NCBI RefSeq assembly: GCF_023168165.1
Contig: NZ_BQYJ01000002.1
Coordinates: 806,001-870,000, forward strand
From: Niallia sp. NCCP-28
GTDB lineage: Bacteria > Bacillota > Bacilli > Bacillales > Cytobacillaceae
Direction: 5' to 3'
Length of the DNA: 64,000 bases
Numbering within the stretch: the first letter of the stretch is position 1; each line of letters starts with the position of its first letter. This document shows, piece after piece, positions 27,198-38,545 of this stretch. The notes beneath the pieces were generated by a model. It was not told the DNA's origin and made no database searches. It saw only the letters and a list, made by a program, of their open reading frames with translations. Both the position numbers and the translations under genes were made by a program.

Positions 27198-28055
27198 TTA
27201 AATTTCCTCTTTTGCTACTAATACAGGAGAAGCAGGCGGAAGTTTAATTCCATTTTTATCAAGTGCTTCTTTTATTTCCTGCCGAATCAGTCGTTCTATC
27301 CTCCACTGTTCATTATTTACTGTTTTGGTAATAATTCGAATAGTGATGGTGGCCGGCCCTAACGATTGTATGCCAACTACATGGGGGCCATCTGTTATAG
27401 AAGCATCATTGATTTTGATGGTGTCACAAACGTTTTGCAGAATCTCTAATGTTTTGGCAATATTGTTGTCTGCTGAAATGAGTATATCCACCAACGCTTG
27501 CATATCTCCTCTAGAATGATTGCTTAAAATGGTGATTTCTCTATTCGGCAAATAATTTAATGTGCCATCTGGGGATCTGAGTTGTGTGGTGCGGAGGCCA
27601 ATTTGCTCTACCGTACCGGAAAATTCGCCAATTGTAATGGAATCGCCGACATCTAGCTGTTTTTCCAGCAAAAGAAAAAATCCAGTAACAATATCACTTA
27701 CAAGACCCTGTGCCCCTATGCCAACTGCTACTCCAATGATGCCGGCTCCTGCCAATATGGCTGTTGCTTTTATACCGAATGTTTGCAAGATGGTTACAAA
27801 TAATATAAATAAAAGCAAATAAGACACAAAATTTAAGGCTAAACTTTCAAGTGTGTATGCTCTTCCTTGTGAAATAGAATGTTTTTTTTCAAAGGTGGAG
27901 AAAAATTTTTTTATAAAAGAGTTGGCCATTTTTTTTACAAGTATGTAAATAACAATAATCAAGACAAGTCTTAATGCAACTGTTCCTCCTTGGATAAGCA
28001 GTCCTTGCCAATCGTACACTGCTATATAATTGCTGATTTCTTTTAATTTGTTCAT
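27198..28055 (-). CDS. ykuT: MscS-family mechanosensitive channel YkuT
   Basis: This 285-residue membrane protein has three N-terminal membrane helices and the MscS pore and beta-domain signature (VGIGAQGLVSDIVTGFFLLLE, then VGDSITIGEFSGTVEQIGLR, ~125-165). It would release solutes on hypo-osmotic shock. I chose ATG 28055, with AAGGAAG upstream, over the ATG 42 bases further up. Conserved position between dapL and ykuV. Confidence 0.9.
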   Translation of the reverse strand: MNKLKEISNYIAVYDWQGLLIQGGTVALRLVLIIVIYILVKKMANSFIKKFFSTFEKKHSISQGRAYTLESLALNFVSYLLLFILFVTILQTFGIKATAILAGAGIIGVAVGIGAQGLVSDIVTGFFLLLEKQLDVGDSITIGEFSGTVEQIGLRTTQLRSPDGTLNYLPNREITILSNHSRGDMQALVDILISADNNIAKTLEILQNVCDTIKINDASITDGPHVVGIQSLGPATITIRIITKTVNNEQWRIERLIRQEIKEALDKNGIKLPPASPVLVAKEEI

Positions 28056-28197
28056 AGGTACACTTCCTTTTATATAAGCTTTTAGATTGCTGTCCATAAG
28101 GATTTTTCTTTTTGGATCAACCAGATATAAGCATAATATAGGTTTTTATCATATATTTAGGCGTTTTTAATGTCGATCTCAAGTATATGAAAGGGAA

Positions 28198-28250
28198 CGA
28201 GAAATCTAGTGGGGACAAAGCCGCCCATAAAAGCCTGATATAAAAGAGGA
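28198..28250. repeat. Dispersed palindromic repeat, family 1 (copy 4, fragment)
   Basis: ATCTAGTGGGGACAAAGCCG and CCCATAAAAGCCTGAT match the middle of the 44.8 kb copy (ATCTAGGTGG, CCGTAAAAGCCTGAT). The rest of the 28.06-28.54 kb gap shows no gene or clear promoter. Confidence 0.6.
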
Positions 28251-28536
28251 TAGGGATTATAGCAACTGTGTTGGCCTCATATTTTTATTTTGCTTCAAAA
28301 AGCTGTATTATGGGAAGCACGGAAATCTCCCCTGATGATAACAGGAATTCTATTAACTTATTCCCATGTCTGATTTCAATAAACATTCAATTAATAATGG
28401 ATGGATAAAGTGATCAGTTTCTATATATACAAATTACGATTGAAAAGATATTATTAATAATGCCCCTTTTTGTAAAATTTGTTGTTTTGCAGCTAAAAGG
28501 CGGTAAAGAAATTCCTGTTTTACTGGAGGTTATGAA

Positions 28537-28992
28537 ATGAAAGTGCGTGATCAAATGCCTGAATTGAATGGGGCGACACAATGGTTGAATGGTGAATGGA
28601 CCAGAGCTGATTTATTAGGAGAAAAACCGACAGTTATTCACTTCTGGTCCGTGAGCTGCCATTTGTGCAAAAAAGATATGCCAGAAGTAAATCAGTTCAG
28701 AGACGAGTATAGCGGTCGATTGAATATGATAGCTGTACATATGCCCAGGTATAAAGCAGATTTAAATACAGTAGTTATTGAAAAAGAAATGGAAGAACAG
28801 GGAATTATTCAACCAATTTTTATTGATAGTGAGCATATATTAACGCAAGCATTTGAAAATCAATATGTGCCGTCCTATTATGTTTTTGATAAAGATGGCG
28901 TATTAAGATATTTTCAGGCAGGAAGCGGCAAAATAGAAACTTTAAAAAAACGTGTGAATCATATTCTTGATGAAATGATGAAAGTAAAATAA
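28537..28992 (+). CDS. ykuV: Thiol-disulfide oxidoreductase YkuV
   Basis: This 151-residue thioredoxin-fold protein has the redox pair C41-H-L-C44 in FWSVSCHLCKKDMPEVN and a cis-proline segment YVPSYYVFDKDG. It has no signal peptide, so it acts in the cytoplasm. ACTGGAGG precedes ATG. It follows ykuT as in B. subtilis; physiological partners are unknown. Confidence 0.92.
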   Translation: MKVRDQMPELNGATQWLNGEWTRADLLGEKPTVIHFWSVSCHLCKKDMPEVNQFRDEYSGRLNMIAVHMPRYKADLNTVVIEKEMEEQGIIQPIFIDSEHILTQAFENQYVPSYYVFDKDGVLRYFQAGSGKIETLKKRVNHILDEMMKVK

Positions 28993-29314
28993 TTAGTTTA
29001 TTGACAAATGTGCAAAAACTTCTTTGTATTTTTAATATGCTGATAAGGCAATAACGAAAAATTTTGGTTCATCAAGCCATAACTCTTGGAGAAAAGAAGC
29101 TGCCAAAGCAGAATTGGCATGAAACATGCTGAATAATAAAGTAATCAGGTACATTTACTTACCGACTAAATTTTTGAAAAGAATGAGGGGTGCTCTTGTA
29201 TTCTTTTATTATTGACAAAGAGGAATGTTATATAAGCGAGGAATATTAAATGATGGAAGAGACGAAAAACAGTCTATCAATTAGGCATTTTCAAATAGAT
29301 GGAGGATTATTGGT
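28993..29314. other. Spacer upstream of ktrC
   Basis: 322 bp with TTGACA motifs at ~29003 and ~29213, but neither has a convincing -10 at 16-18 bp. I looked for a c-di-AMP riboswitch, which controls many K+ uptake genes, and did not recognise one. Confidence 0.4.
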
Positions 29315-29974
29315 TTGAAGAAAGAATTTGCGGTAATTGGATTAGGAAGATTTGGCGGCAGCATTTGCCGAGAATTGGTTGAGCTTGGAATGGAAGTTAT
29401 GGTTATTGATAAAAATGAAGAAAAAATTAATGAATTTGCCAATATTGTTTCACATGCGGTTGTTGGAAATTCGGTGGATGAAAATGTATTAAAAAGCTTA
29501 GGCATCCGCAATTTTGAACATGTCATCGTTGCAATAGGTTTGGATATTCAGGCAAGCATTTTAACTACTCTTATTCTAAAAGAGCTAGGAGTACAGAAGA
29601 TTACAGTAAAGGCTCAAAATGACTATCATGAAAAAGTATTAAAAAAAATAGGGGCCGACCATATTGTCCATCCAGAACGAGATATGGGGAAAAGAATTGC
29701 CCATAATATTGTTTCCAATAATGTGCTGGATTATTTAGAATTGTCAGATGAACATAGCATTGTTGAAATTAAAGCAAGTACAAGGCTAGATGGTCATACT
29801 ATGCTGGATTTAGATATTCGGGCACGCTATGGAATTACGATTGTTGCCATTAAGCGGGGACAAGATATCATTGTATCTCCACAAGCAGCAGAGCCAATAA
29901 AAGAAAATGACGTATTAATTGTAATTGGAGCAGACTCTGATATTAACAGATTTGAAAAAAAAGTAATGTCGTAA
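29315..29974 (+). CDS. ktrC: Potassium uptake regulatory subunit KtrC
   Basis: This 219-residue cytoplasmic RCK protein has an N-terminal nucleotide-binding fold (VIGLGRFGGSICREL) and a C-terminal TrkA-C domain (~135-219, EIKASTRLDGHTMLDLDI). It gates the KtrD channel; both ATP/ADP and c-di-AMP control it in B. subtilis. The TTG start follows GGAGG at eight bases. The neighbour rnjA on the opposite strand matches B. subtilis ykqB-ykqC. The membrane subunit is not in the window. Confidence 0.92.
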   Translation: MKKEFAVIGLGRFGGSICRELVELGMEVMVIDKNEEKINEFANIVSHAVVGNSVDENVLKSLGIRNFEHVIVAIGLDIQASILTTLILKELGVQKITVKAQNDYHEKVLKKIGADHIVHPERDMGKRIAHNIVSNNVLDYLELSDEHSIVEIKASTRLDGHTMLDLDIRARYGITIVAIKRGQDIIVSPQAAEPIKENDVLIVIGADSDINRFEKKVMS

Positions 29975-29998
29975 ATTGCAGGTGTAGGGAGGAGCATA

Positions 29999-30039
29999 AT
30001 AAAAAAGCACGCCATATTTTTAATGGGTGCTTTTTTGTG
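29999..30039. terminator. Bidirectional terminator between ktrC and rnjA
   Basis: AAAAAAGCAC-GCCAT pairs with ATGG-GTGCTTTTTT, with one bulge; it sits between convergent genes. Confidence 0.88.
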
Positions 30040-30051
30040 ATAAAGAATTTA

Positions 30052-31719
30052 TTAGACTTCCATGATAATTGGAAGAATCATTGGTCTTCGTTTGGTTTTC
30101 TCATAAAGGAAAGGAGACAATGTTTCAATAATTTCATTTTTAATTTCTGACCATTGTGTAGTTTTGCGTTCCATCACTTTATTTAAATGTTTATTAATTA
30201 AACTTTGTGCATCGTTAATTAAATCACCGGATTCACGCATATAAACAAAACCTCTAGAAATTAAATCAGGTCCTGCTGCAATTTTGAAATCTTTCATATT
30301 AATGCTGACAACAACAACTACCAGACCTTCTTCTGAAAGAATACGGCGATCTCTTAGCACGATATTGCCGATGTCTCCAATGCCGCTTCCATCGATATAT
30401 ACGGAGCCAGAAGGGATTTTGCCTGCGACTTGCGCTGTATCGTTGGATAATGCAAGCACTTCTCCATTATCCATAATAAAACAGTTTTCTTCTAAAACTC
30501 CACAATCTACAGCAGTTTCAGAATGGATTTTTTGCATTCTGTATTCACCATGAATTGGCATAAAGAATTTGGGTTTCATTAACCGCAGCATTAATTTTTG
30601 TTCTTGCTGTCCACCATGACCAGATGTATGAATATTGTTTAATGGTCCGTGAATTACCTCCGCACCAGCACGATATAGCATATTAATCGTTCTGTTTACA
30701 CTAATTGTATTTCCCGGGATAGGCGAAGAAGAGAAAACAACCGTGTCTCCAGGAATAATGGAGATTTGGCGATGTGTTCCATTTGCTATTCTAGACATTG
30801 CAGCCATTGGTTCTCCTTGACTTCCTGTACAAAGAATCACTACTTGATTTGCAGGAAGCCGATTAATTTGCTGTGGTTCAATAAAAGTCTCTTTTGGCGC
30901 TTGGATAAAGCCTAATTCTAAACCGATATTAATGGCAGCTTCCATGCTTCTTCCAAACACAGCAACCTTCTTGCCAAATTCCACTGCTGCATCTGTAACT
31001 TGCTGCAAGCGATAAATGTTAGAAGCGAATGTAGCGAAGATAAGTCTGCCTTCTGCTTTTCGGAATATATCCTGAATGCTATTGCCGACAAGTCGCTCAG
31101 ACATTGTGAAATTTGGAACTTCACTGTTTGTGCTATCTGATAATAGACATAAAACGCCTTCTTTTCCTATCTCAGCCATTTTTGTTAAATTTGCAGGCTC
31201 TCCGACTGGCGTAAAGTCAAATTTAAAATCTCCAGTATGAACAATCTGTCCTGGAGGCGTTTTTACGACTATTCCATAAGAGTCGGGAATACTATGGGTT
31301 GTCCGAAAAAAGGAAACCGATGTTTTTCGAAATTTAATTACATCGTCTTCTTGTATTTCATGCATGGTTGTTTGCCGCAATAGTCCATGTTCTTCTAATT
31401 TATTTCTCACTAATGCTAAAGCAAGTTTGCCTCCGTAAATAGGAATATTTACTTGTCTAAGAAGATAAGGAATGCCGCCAATATGATCTTCGTGGCCATG
31501 TGTAATAAATAAGCCTTTGATTTTATCGATATTTTTTACAAGAAAACTGTAATCTGGTATCACATAATCAATGCCTAAAAGTTCATCTTCCGGGAACTTT
31601 ATACCAGCATCAATCAGAATGATTTCATCTTGAAACTGAACTCCATAAGTATTTTTACCGATTTCCCCTAGTCCGCCTAGAGCAAATACAGCTGTTTGAT
31701 CGTTTTTAACAAATTTCAT
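30052..31719 (-). CDS. rnjA: Ribonuclease J1
   Basis: This 555-residue metallo-beta-lactamase/beta-CASP nuclease has the zinc site HGHEDHIGG (~residues 74-82), the downstream HTGDFKFDF and the beta-[15 protein letters not shown] segment. RNase J1 combines 5' exonuclease and endonuclease activity in mRNA decay and 16S rRNA maturation. It starts on the base next to the rpoY stop, so the two genes form an operon, an arrangement conserved across bacilli. Confidence 0.97.
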   Translation of the reverse strand: MKFVKNDQTAVFALGGLGEIGKNTYGVQFQDEIILIDAGIKFPEDELLGIDYVIPDYSFLVKNIDKIKGLFITHGHEDHIGGIPYLLRQVNIPIYGGKLALALVRNKLEEHGLLRQTTMHEIQEDDVIKFRKTSVSFFRTTHSIPDSYGIVVKTPPGQIVHTGDFKFDFTPVGEPANLTKMAEIGKEGVLCLLSDSTNSEVPNFTMSERLVGNSIQDIFRKAEGRLIFATFASNIYRLQQVTDAAVEFGKKVAVFGRSMEAAINIGLELGFIQAPKETFIEPQQINRLPANQVVILCTGSQGEPMAAMSRIANGTHRQISIIPGDTVVFSSSPIPGNTISVNRTINMLYRAGAEVIHGPLNNIHTSGHGGQQEQKLMLRLMKPKFFMPIHGEYRMQKIHSETAVDCGVLEENCFIMDNGEVLALSNDTAQVAGKIPSGSVYIDGSGIGDIGNIVLRDRRILSEEGLVVVVVSINMKDFKIAAGPDLISRGFVYMRESGDLINDAQSLINKHLNKVMERKTTQWSEIKNEIIETLSPFLYEKTKRRPMILPIIMEV

Positions 31720-31932
31720 TTACTCAATCTCCAATACTGTAAAATCTTCATTTTGTTGTTCATACTCTAAGAATGCACCATCAACAGCTGTAATAAACTC
31801 AATATTATATGGTTTTTCTGCCAATTTTGTTCTAACATCACGTTCTGAAATGCCTTTAACATAAATAGTTCTTGTATGTTCTCTAACAGGCACCTCTAAT
31901 TTAGAATCTTGAAAGTAAACTTTAAAAATCAT
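31720..31932 (-). CDS. rpoY: RNA polymerase epsilon subunit RpoY
   Basis: This 70-residue small RNA polymerase subunit starts [20 protein letters not shown] and contains [15 protein letters not shown] and the [16 protein letters not shown] segment of the family (formerly YkzG). It binds near the active-site side of the polymerase and its role is modest. It precedes rnjA without a gap. GGAGCGA lies upstream of ATG; the leader has TATAAT boxes without a good -35. Confidence 0.93.
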   Translation of the reverse strand: MIFKVYFQDSKLEVPVREHTRTIYVKGISERDVRTKLAEKPYNIEFITAVDGAFLEYEQQNEDFTVLEIE

Positions 31933-32190
31933 TTGTAAATCGCTCCTTCATAGTATTATCTAATTATATTATATAAAAAGTTAACATGTTTTTCATGTTT
32001 TTTCTTTTATTAGTGTTTTTTGGTTATTTAAGCAAGGAATGTTCTCAAAAATAAAAGATTTTTGCATTAGTATCAAAATGGACAAAAATTAGGAATACCA
32101 TACCAATCGACGGATAAGACGATTGGTTTATGTATATTGCTATAGTAATAAAAGAAGAGTTTGTCTTAATGGATGATAGTAATGTTGGAG
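31933..32190. other. Noncoding part of the rpoY-def interval
   Basis: The whole interval to def is 889 bp. In B. subtilis ykrA lies here; no such gene is present. This part carries only the rpoY leader and AT-rich sequence. Confidence 0.5.
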
Positions 32191-32212
32191 AAAATTCGCA
32201 ATCATAACAAAA

Positions 32213-32292
32213 GGCAGACCCCATACCATAAATTACTTCCATCTAACAGTAGTGTATTACTGCTATTATAGGATGGTATGCGAGGTCTCGCC
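32213..32292 (-). terminator. Long bipartite hairpin downstream of the 23-codon ORF
   Basis: On the minus strand GGCGAGACCTCGCATACCAT (32292-32273) pairs with ATGGTATGGGGTCTGCC (32229-32213) with an internal loop, and TTTT follows. The loop holds a second hairpin CAGTA/TACTG (32247-32262). It may end the small transcript. Confidence 0.5.
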
Positions 32293-32316
32293 CTAATAGA
32301 AAGATTCCGTGTCATG

Positions 32317-32388
32317 TTAGGCAATTGTTTTTTTTCTTAACAAGTCTTTCCACTGTTTTAAGAGCTTCTTTTTTAGCTTCTTCAACAT
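32317..32388 (-). CDS. Predicted 23-residue lysine/leucine-rich peptide
   Basis: The peptide starts MLKKLKKKLLKQWKDLLR and has net charge about +9 with one tryptophan; leucines fall on one face of a helix. ATAAGGAGATGATCC, 3-17 bases before ATG, matches the anti-Shine-Dalgarno sequence in nearly every position. A promoter (TTGGAC, 16 bp, TATACT) lies about 50 bp upstream and a hairpin follows 24 bp after the stop. No known family is recognised. It could be a membrane-active peptide, a regulator, or a chance ORF with fortunate signals. Confidence 0.5.
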   Translation of the reverse strand: MLKKLKKKLLKQWKDLLRKKTIA

Positions 32389-32445
32389 AGTGGATCATCT
32401 CCTTATCTTTATTTTAAACCATTCTTGTCCAAAGTAAAGCATTCG

Positions 32446-32473
32446 AGTATAAATAATAAGGATATTTGTCCAA
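32446..32473 (-). promoter_or_regulatory. Promoter for the small peptide unit
   Basis: Minus strand: TTGGAC (32473-32468), 16 bp, TATACT (32451-32446). The -35 matches four of six and the -10 five of six. Confidence 0.5.
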
Positions 32474-32821
32474 AAAGAGGCTTTTAGAAATTAAGGATTA
32501 ATTAATTTTATAATAGTAGACTGTTGTTGCATTGCTCTGTTGTTTTTTGTTTTGTACCCTAACTCTAACCGAAAAAAGTTATTTTACCATGATGATAGTA
32601 AAAGGTTTGTCTTCTATATGAAGAAGGAAGTCCGAACTTTTATTGGCACTTTATATCCTTTAATATTTATAGTGCTTTTATAATAATAGTATATGAAAAA
32701 AAAGGAAAAATTCTCGTGGATAATAGTGGAAAAACACAAAATGAAAGAAAAAGAATGGGGAAATATAGTGGGGATGGGGATATGGTTTCCCCACCATAAA
32801 AAAATAAGTTGTACAAGCAGT
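32474..32821. other. Noncoding spacer downstream of def
   Basis: AT-rich. Contains a hairpin GTGGGGA/TCCCCAC (~32767-32795) that may end def, though no T-run follows on the minus strand. No gene is supported. Confidence 0.4.
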
Positions 32822-33376
32822 TTACCTTTCAATAGCAATTGCATCAGGAATTGGATTAAAAGGAGATGCTTGATTAATATGATCATAGAACATAACGCCA
32901 TTTAGATGGTCAATTTCATGCTGAAAGACAATGGCAGGAAGTCCTTTTAATTTTATTTTAATTTCTTGATTGTCGAGATCAGTTCCTTTAATGCCAATTC
33001 TAGCATAACGAGGCACAAAACCTGGAATGGATTCATCCACAGATAAGCAGCCCTCGCCAGTAGTCAAGTAGGCTTTTTCTACCGAATGGCTAATAATCTT
33101 TGGGTTGAAAAGAGCGTAGCTGAATTGTTTGCCTGACTCATCTTTTATATGAACGGCAATCATTCGTTTAGAAATATTGATTTGAGGCGCAGCCAAACCA
33201 ACGCCGCCTCTGAGTCCGTATTTTGCAGCCAGTTCTGGATTTTGACTATTTATTAAAAATTCCATCATTTCTTCAAGTGTTTTTTTATCTTCTTCGCTTG
33301 CAGGAAGAGGAACTTCATTTGCTACTTTCCGCAAAGTAGGGTGTCCGTCTCGGATAATATCATTCATTGTTAACAA
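32822..33376 (-). CDS. def: Peptide deformylase
   Basis: This 184-residue metalloenzyme removes the N-formyl group from new proteins. The three active-site motifs are complete: [15 protein letters not shown] and QHEIDH (~residues 150-155), which bind the metal by C, H and H. I chose the TTG at 33376 after AAGGAAG because the resulting length and start equal B. subtilis DefB (YkrB); a GTG three codons upstream overlaps the ribosome site. Confidence 0.95.
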   Translation of the reverse strand: MLTMNDIIRDGHPTLRKVANEVPLPASEEDKKTLEEMMEFLINSQNPELAAKYGLRGGVGLAAPQINISKRMIAVHIKDESGKQFSYALFNPKIISHSVEKAYLTTGEGCLSVDESIPGFVPRYARIGIKGTDLDNQEIKIKLKGLPAIVFQHEIDHLNGVMFYDHINQASPFNPIPDAIAIER

Positions 33377-33775
33377 ATTAATCACTTCCTTATGTAGGCA
33401 TGGTAAACACTTTTAAGTCTAACAGACAATGCTTGAAAAGTTAATTATCTACAGCATTTAGTTTAGAAAGAAATAGGAAATCATCTGTTTGAAATGTTTA
33501 ATAGGTAATAAAAAAGAGGAGATTCCATATAGTGAGTATAAAGACAAGCTTTATCAAATAATACTAGGACCCTATGCCAAAACTTTGTAGAACTATATGT
33601 CAATAGAATTAGTAGTATGAGAGGATTTTTTAAAATTTTGTTGCTGAATCTTTAGAGCCCAAGAGAATAATGGGGATTTAGGCAGAATCTTGCAAAGAAA
33701 TAGACTGCAGAAAACTTCAATTGTAAAAAAAGAAAAGAAAATATATAGTGAAACAGAGAGTGAGGAGGAAAAAGA
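33377..33775. other. Spacer between divergent def and ykyA
   Basis: 399 bp, AT-rich, with only 9-12 codon ORFs. No convincing promoter pair or hairpin was found. Confidence 0.4.
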
Positions 33776-34462
33776 TTGAAAAGGCAAAAATCATTATTTA
33801 TTGTTGCGATGTTTATCATGTTTATGCTTCTTGCAGGGTGTTCTACCTTCCAATCAACAAATGAGAAAATTTATAACAAGCTTGAAAAAGTAGTAGATTT
33901 GGAGAAGGATTTCAAAGAACAGCAAGAGCCGTTAGTAACTTTAGAAAAAAATGAACAAAAGATTTATTCGCAAATTGTTTCCCTGGATTTAGAAAGTATG
34001 GATGGAATCAATGAACTTGCTGATGAAGCCCTTGCTTCGCTAAAAAAGCGGAAAGAACTTATGGATAAAGAAGAAGCGAGCATAAAAAAATCAGAAGAAA
34101 CATTTAAAACGGTTCAAACAAATATAGAAGATATAAAGGATGCAGAGTTGAAAGAAAAAGCAGATGAATTATATCAAACCATGATGGCGCGATATGATGC
34201 ACATGAGAAACTTTACAGCAACTATCTAAAGGGACTAGAAAATGATGAAAAGTTGTACAAGCTGTTTAAAGCAGAAAATCTAAGCATAGATGATTTAGAA
34301 AAACAAATTCAAACGATAAATGACATATATAAGGAAGTACTTAATAATAACAAAGAGTTTAATACACTGACAGAAAAGTATAATAAGGAGAAAGTTGATT
34401 TTTATAAACAAGCTGGAATAGAGATAGAAGAGGAACAAAATACACTGAACAATAAGGAATGA
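33776..34462 (+). CDS. ykyA: Lipoprotein YkyA
   Basis: This 228-residue protein has a signal peptide with lipobox LLAGC (Cys ~22), so it is anchored on the outer face of the membrane. The mature part is lysine/glutamate-rich and predicted to be coiled-coil throughout (~residues 30-225), the YkyA family of putative cell-wall binding lipoproteins. The TTG start follows GAGGAGG. It precedes the pdh operon as in B. subtilis, but a terminator separates them. Confidence 0.88.
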   Translation: MKRQKSLFIVAMFIMFMLLAGCSTFQSTNEKIYNKLEKVVDLEKDFKEQQEPLVTLEKNEQKIYSQIVSLDLESMDGINELADEALASLKKRKELMDKEEASIKKSEETFKTVQTNIEDIKDAELKEKADELYQTMMARYDAHEKLYSNYLKGLENDEKLYKLFKAENLSIDDLEKQIQTINDIYKEVLNNNKEFNTLTEKYNKEKVDFYKQAGIEIEEEQNTLNNKE

Positions 34463-34579
34463 GTATTTATTGCTAACAATAAATTTAAGTTCTTAATTAA
34501 AAATGACGATTTTTAAATTTTTCTTATACAAAAATAATTTAGAACAAATGGAAAAAATAAAACTATTTATAGGATGAAG

Positions 34580-34620
34580 AAAAAACCAGCCGAAATCAAT
34601 AATTTTTCGGCTGGTTTTTT
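34580..34620 (+). terminator. ykyA terminator
   Basis: AAAAAACCAGCCGAAA pairs with TTTCGGCTGGTTTTTT. Confidence 0.9.
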
Positions 34621-35092
34621 ATAAGGAAAGAAAAAATAGCTACATAGCAACAATCGACAACTTATGGAATTTATTTCAAATGAATTTTTTATTATAAAAC
34701 AGATAAAATAAGGGCTTTCTGTATAATACAGATGGTGAATAATTAATAATACAGATACAATCATAAAAGAAATAAAAAAATAAAAATAACATAAAAAACA
34801 TAGTACTTTAACATTGACTAATAATATTTGTGTATATTAAACTTATACATGTATTGAAAAGTTGTATTAATAATTGTTGTATATTTATTGATACAGAACA
34901 TAAGGATACCGAATTATTTAATAGGACGTTTTTTCTAGCGGATTTTGTGGAAAGCTGTATAGGTATGGTTTTTTTTGTGAAAAGCTAAGCGGATGGAGTA
35001 AGCGTTCTCCTTTAGCTGTTGAAACAATATTACGCAATAATTTTAGTTAGAGATGGTTTCGTCTTTTAAAAAGAAAGGAAAGGGTGGCTTAA
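34621..35092. other. pdhA upstream region
   Basis: 470 bp holding the pdh promoter. TTGACT (~34815) and TTGAAA (~34856) are possible -35 boxes, but neither has a strong -10 at the right distance. No cre site was recognised. Confidence 0.4.
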
Positions 35093-36208
<1,116 letters not shown>

Positions 36209-36211
36209 GCC

Positions 36212-37189
36212 ATGGCGCAAATGACAATGATTCAAGCAATCACTGATGCGTTACGCACAGAACTACGTAACGATCCGAACGTATTAGTATTCGGGGAAGA
36301 CGTTGGTGTAAACGGCGGTGTATTCCGTGCGACAGAAGGTCTGCAAACTGAATTTGGTGAAGATCGTGTATTTGATACTCCATTAGCTGAATCTGGAATT
36401 GGTGGTTTAGCGGTTGGTCTTGGTCTGCAAGGTTTCCGACCAGTACCTGAAATTCAATTTTTTGGTTTCGTTTATGAAGTAATGGACTCCATTTCTGGAC
36501 AAATGGCTCGCATGCGCTACCGTTCAGGCGGACGTTATAATTCTCCAGTTACAATTCGTTCTCCATTCGGCGGAGGTGTTCATACACCAGAACTGCATGC
36601 AGACAGCTTAGAAGGATTAATGGCGCAACAACCTGGTTTAAAAGTTGTTATCCCATCAACTCCTTATGATGCAAAAGGTCTATTAATTTCAGCTATTCGC
36701 GATAACGATCCAGTTATCTTCTTAGAGCACATGAAATTATACCGTTCATTCCGTCAAGAAGTACCTGAAGAAGAGTATACAATTCCACTTGGAAAAGCGG
36801 ATGTAAAACGTGAAGGTAAAGATCTTTCTATTATTACTTATGGGGCAATGGTTCAAGAATCCATTAAAGCTGCAGAAGAATTAGAAAAAGAAGGCTACTC
36901 TGTAGAAGTGGTTGACTTGCGTACAGTAAGCCCGCTTGATATTGATACAATTATTGCTTCTGTTGAAAAAACTGGCAGAGCAGTTGTGGTTCAAGAAGCG
37001 CAAAAACAAGCAGGTATTGCTGCAAATGTTGTTGCTGAAATTAACGATCGTGCAATTCTTAGCTTAGAAGCTCCAGTACTTCGTGTTGCTGCACCAGATA
37101 CTGTATTTGCATTTACTCAAGCTGAAACTGTATGGCTTCCAAACTTTAAAGATATTATTGAAACTGCTAAAAAAGTTTTAACATTCTAA
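36212..37189 (+). CDS. pdhB: Pyruvate dehydrogenase E1 beta subunit
   Basis: The 325-residue partner of PdhA completes the TPP site. It begins [19 protein letters not shown] and has [21 protein letters not shown] and the C-terminal transketolase domain [13 protein letters not shown]. It starts three bases after pdhA, indicating coupled translation. Followed by pdhC after 71 bp. Confidence 0.98.
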   Translation: MAQMTMIQAITDALRTELRNDPNVLVFGEDVGVNGGVFRATEGLQTEFGEDRVFDTPLAESGIGGLAVGLGLQGFRPVPEIQFFGFVYEVMDSISGQMARMRYRSGGRYNSPVTIRSPFGGGVHTPELHADSLEGLMAQQPGLKVVIPSTPYDAKGLLISAIRDNDPVIFLEHMKLYRSFRQEVPEEEYTIPLGKADVKREGKDLSIITYGAMVQESIKAAEELEKEGYSVEVVDLRTVSPLDIDTIIASVEKTGRAVVVQEAQKQAGIAANVVAEINDRAILSLEAPVLRVAAPDTVFAFTQAETVWLPNFKDIIETAKKVLTF

Positions 37190-37260
37190 TTAATATCATT
37201 TATTTGGAATCACAAAATTTAGATAATAAATTCGTAACAACTGTAGGAGGTTGAATTACA

Positions 37261-38541
37261 TTGGCTTTTCAATTTAGATTGCCTGACATCGGTGAAGGAA
37301 TTCATGAAGGCGAAATCGTAAAATGGTTTGTTAAACCAGGTGACAAAGTTCAAGAAGATGATGTGCTTTGCGAAGTACAAAATGATAAAGCGGTAGTAGA
37401 AATTCCATCTCCAGTTGAAGGTACTGTAGAAGAAGTATTAGTTGATGAAGGTACTGTAGCAATCGTTGGAGATGTGTTGATTACATTTGATGCACCTGGT
37501 TATGAAAACCTTCAATTTAAAGGTGACCATGGTGATGAAGCACCGAAAGAAGAGGCAAAAACTGAAGCTCCTGCGGCTGAACAAACTCAAGATGCAGCTG
37601 CTGAAGTAGATCCTTCTAAACGCATTATTGCAATGCCATCTGTACGTAAATATGCTCGTGAAAAAGGTGTAGATATTCATGCAGTAACTGGCACTGGCAA
37701 AAATGGAAGAGTCGGAAAAGAAGATATTGATGCATTCTTAAATGGCGGCGCACAACCTGCATCTGCTCCGGCAGCAGAAGCGACACCAGCAGCTGAAACA
37801 GCATCTGCTCCACAAGCAGTAGCTATTCCAGAAGGCGACTTCCCAGAAACACGCGAAAAAATGAGTGGAATTAGAAAAGCGATTGCTAAAGCAATGGTTA
37901 ACTCTAAACATACTGCTCCACACGTAACATTAATGGATGAAATTGAAGTGTCTAAACTTGTAGCACACCGCAAAAAATTCAAAGATGTTGCTGCAGCTAA
38001 AGGAATCAAATTAACATTCTTGCCTTATGTTGTTAAAGCATTAACAAGCGCGTTAAAAGAATTCCCTGCATTAAATACATCATTGGATGATGCTACAAGC
38101 GAAATCGTTCATAAACATTACTACAACATCGGAATTGCTGCAGACACTGAAAAAGGTCTATTAGTTCCTGTTGTGAAAAATGCTGATCGCAAAGGCATCT
38201 TCAATATTTCTAATGAAATTAACGAACTTGCTGGAAAAGCTAGAGACGGCAAATTAGCTCCAAATGAAATGAAAGGTGCTTCTTGCACAATTTCTAACAT
38301 TGGATCTGCTGGCGGACAATGGTTTACTCCTGTAATCAACCATCCTGAAGTTGCTATTTTAGGAATTGGACGCATTGCTGAAAAAGCAATCGTTAAAGAT
38401 GGAGAAATTGTTGCAGCTCCAGTACTTGCTTTATCATTAAGTTTTGACCACAGAATGATTGATGGAGCTACAGCTCAAAATGCAATGAATCATATTAAAC
38501 GTTTATTGAACGATCCAGAACTATTGTTAATGGAGGCGTAA
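37261..38541 (+). CDS. pdhC: Dihydrolipoamide acetyltransferase (E2)
   Basis: This 426-residue E2 core protein has one lipoyl domain (~1-80, lipoyl-lysine in [13 protein letters not shown]), an Ala/Pro/Glu-rich linker (~85-120), a peripheral subunit-binding domain ([16 protein letters not shown], ~121-160), a second flexible linker, and the catalytic domain ending in [10 protein letters not shown] with the active histidine. Start is TTG after TGTAGGAGG. The single lipoyl domain is normal for bacilli. Confidence 0.97.
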   Translation: MAFQFRLPDIGEGIHEGEIVKWFVKPGDKVQEDDVLCEVQNDKAVVEIPSPVEGTVEEVLVDEGTVAIVGDVLITFDAPGYENLQFKGDHGDEAPKEEAKTEAPAAEQTQDAAAEVDPSKRIIAMPSVRKYAREKGVDIHAVTGTGKNGRVGKEDIDAFLNGGAQPASAPAAEATPAAETASAPQAVAIPEGDFPETREKMSGIRKAIAKAMVNSKHTAPHVTLMDEIEVSKLVAHRKKFKDVAAAKGIKLTFLPYVVKALTSALKEFPALNTSLDDATSEIVHKHYYNIGIAADTEKGLLVPVVKNADRKGIFNISNEINELAGKARDGKLAPNEMKGASCTISNIGSAGGQWFTPVINHPEVAILGIGRIAEKAIVKDGEIVAAPVLALSLSFDHRMIDGATAQNAMNHIKRLLNDPELLLMEA

Positions 38542-38545
38542 GAAC

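Noticed and set aside
28993-29314. c-di-AMP (ydaO-type) riboswitch upstream of ktrC
   Set aside because: Expected for K+ genes, but the conserved blocks could not be found.
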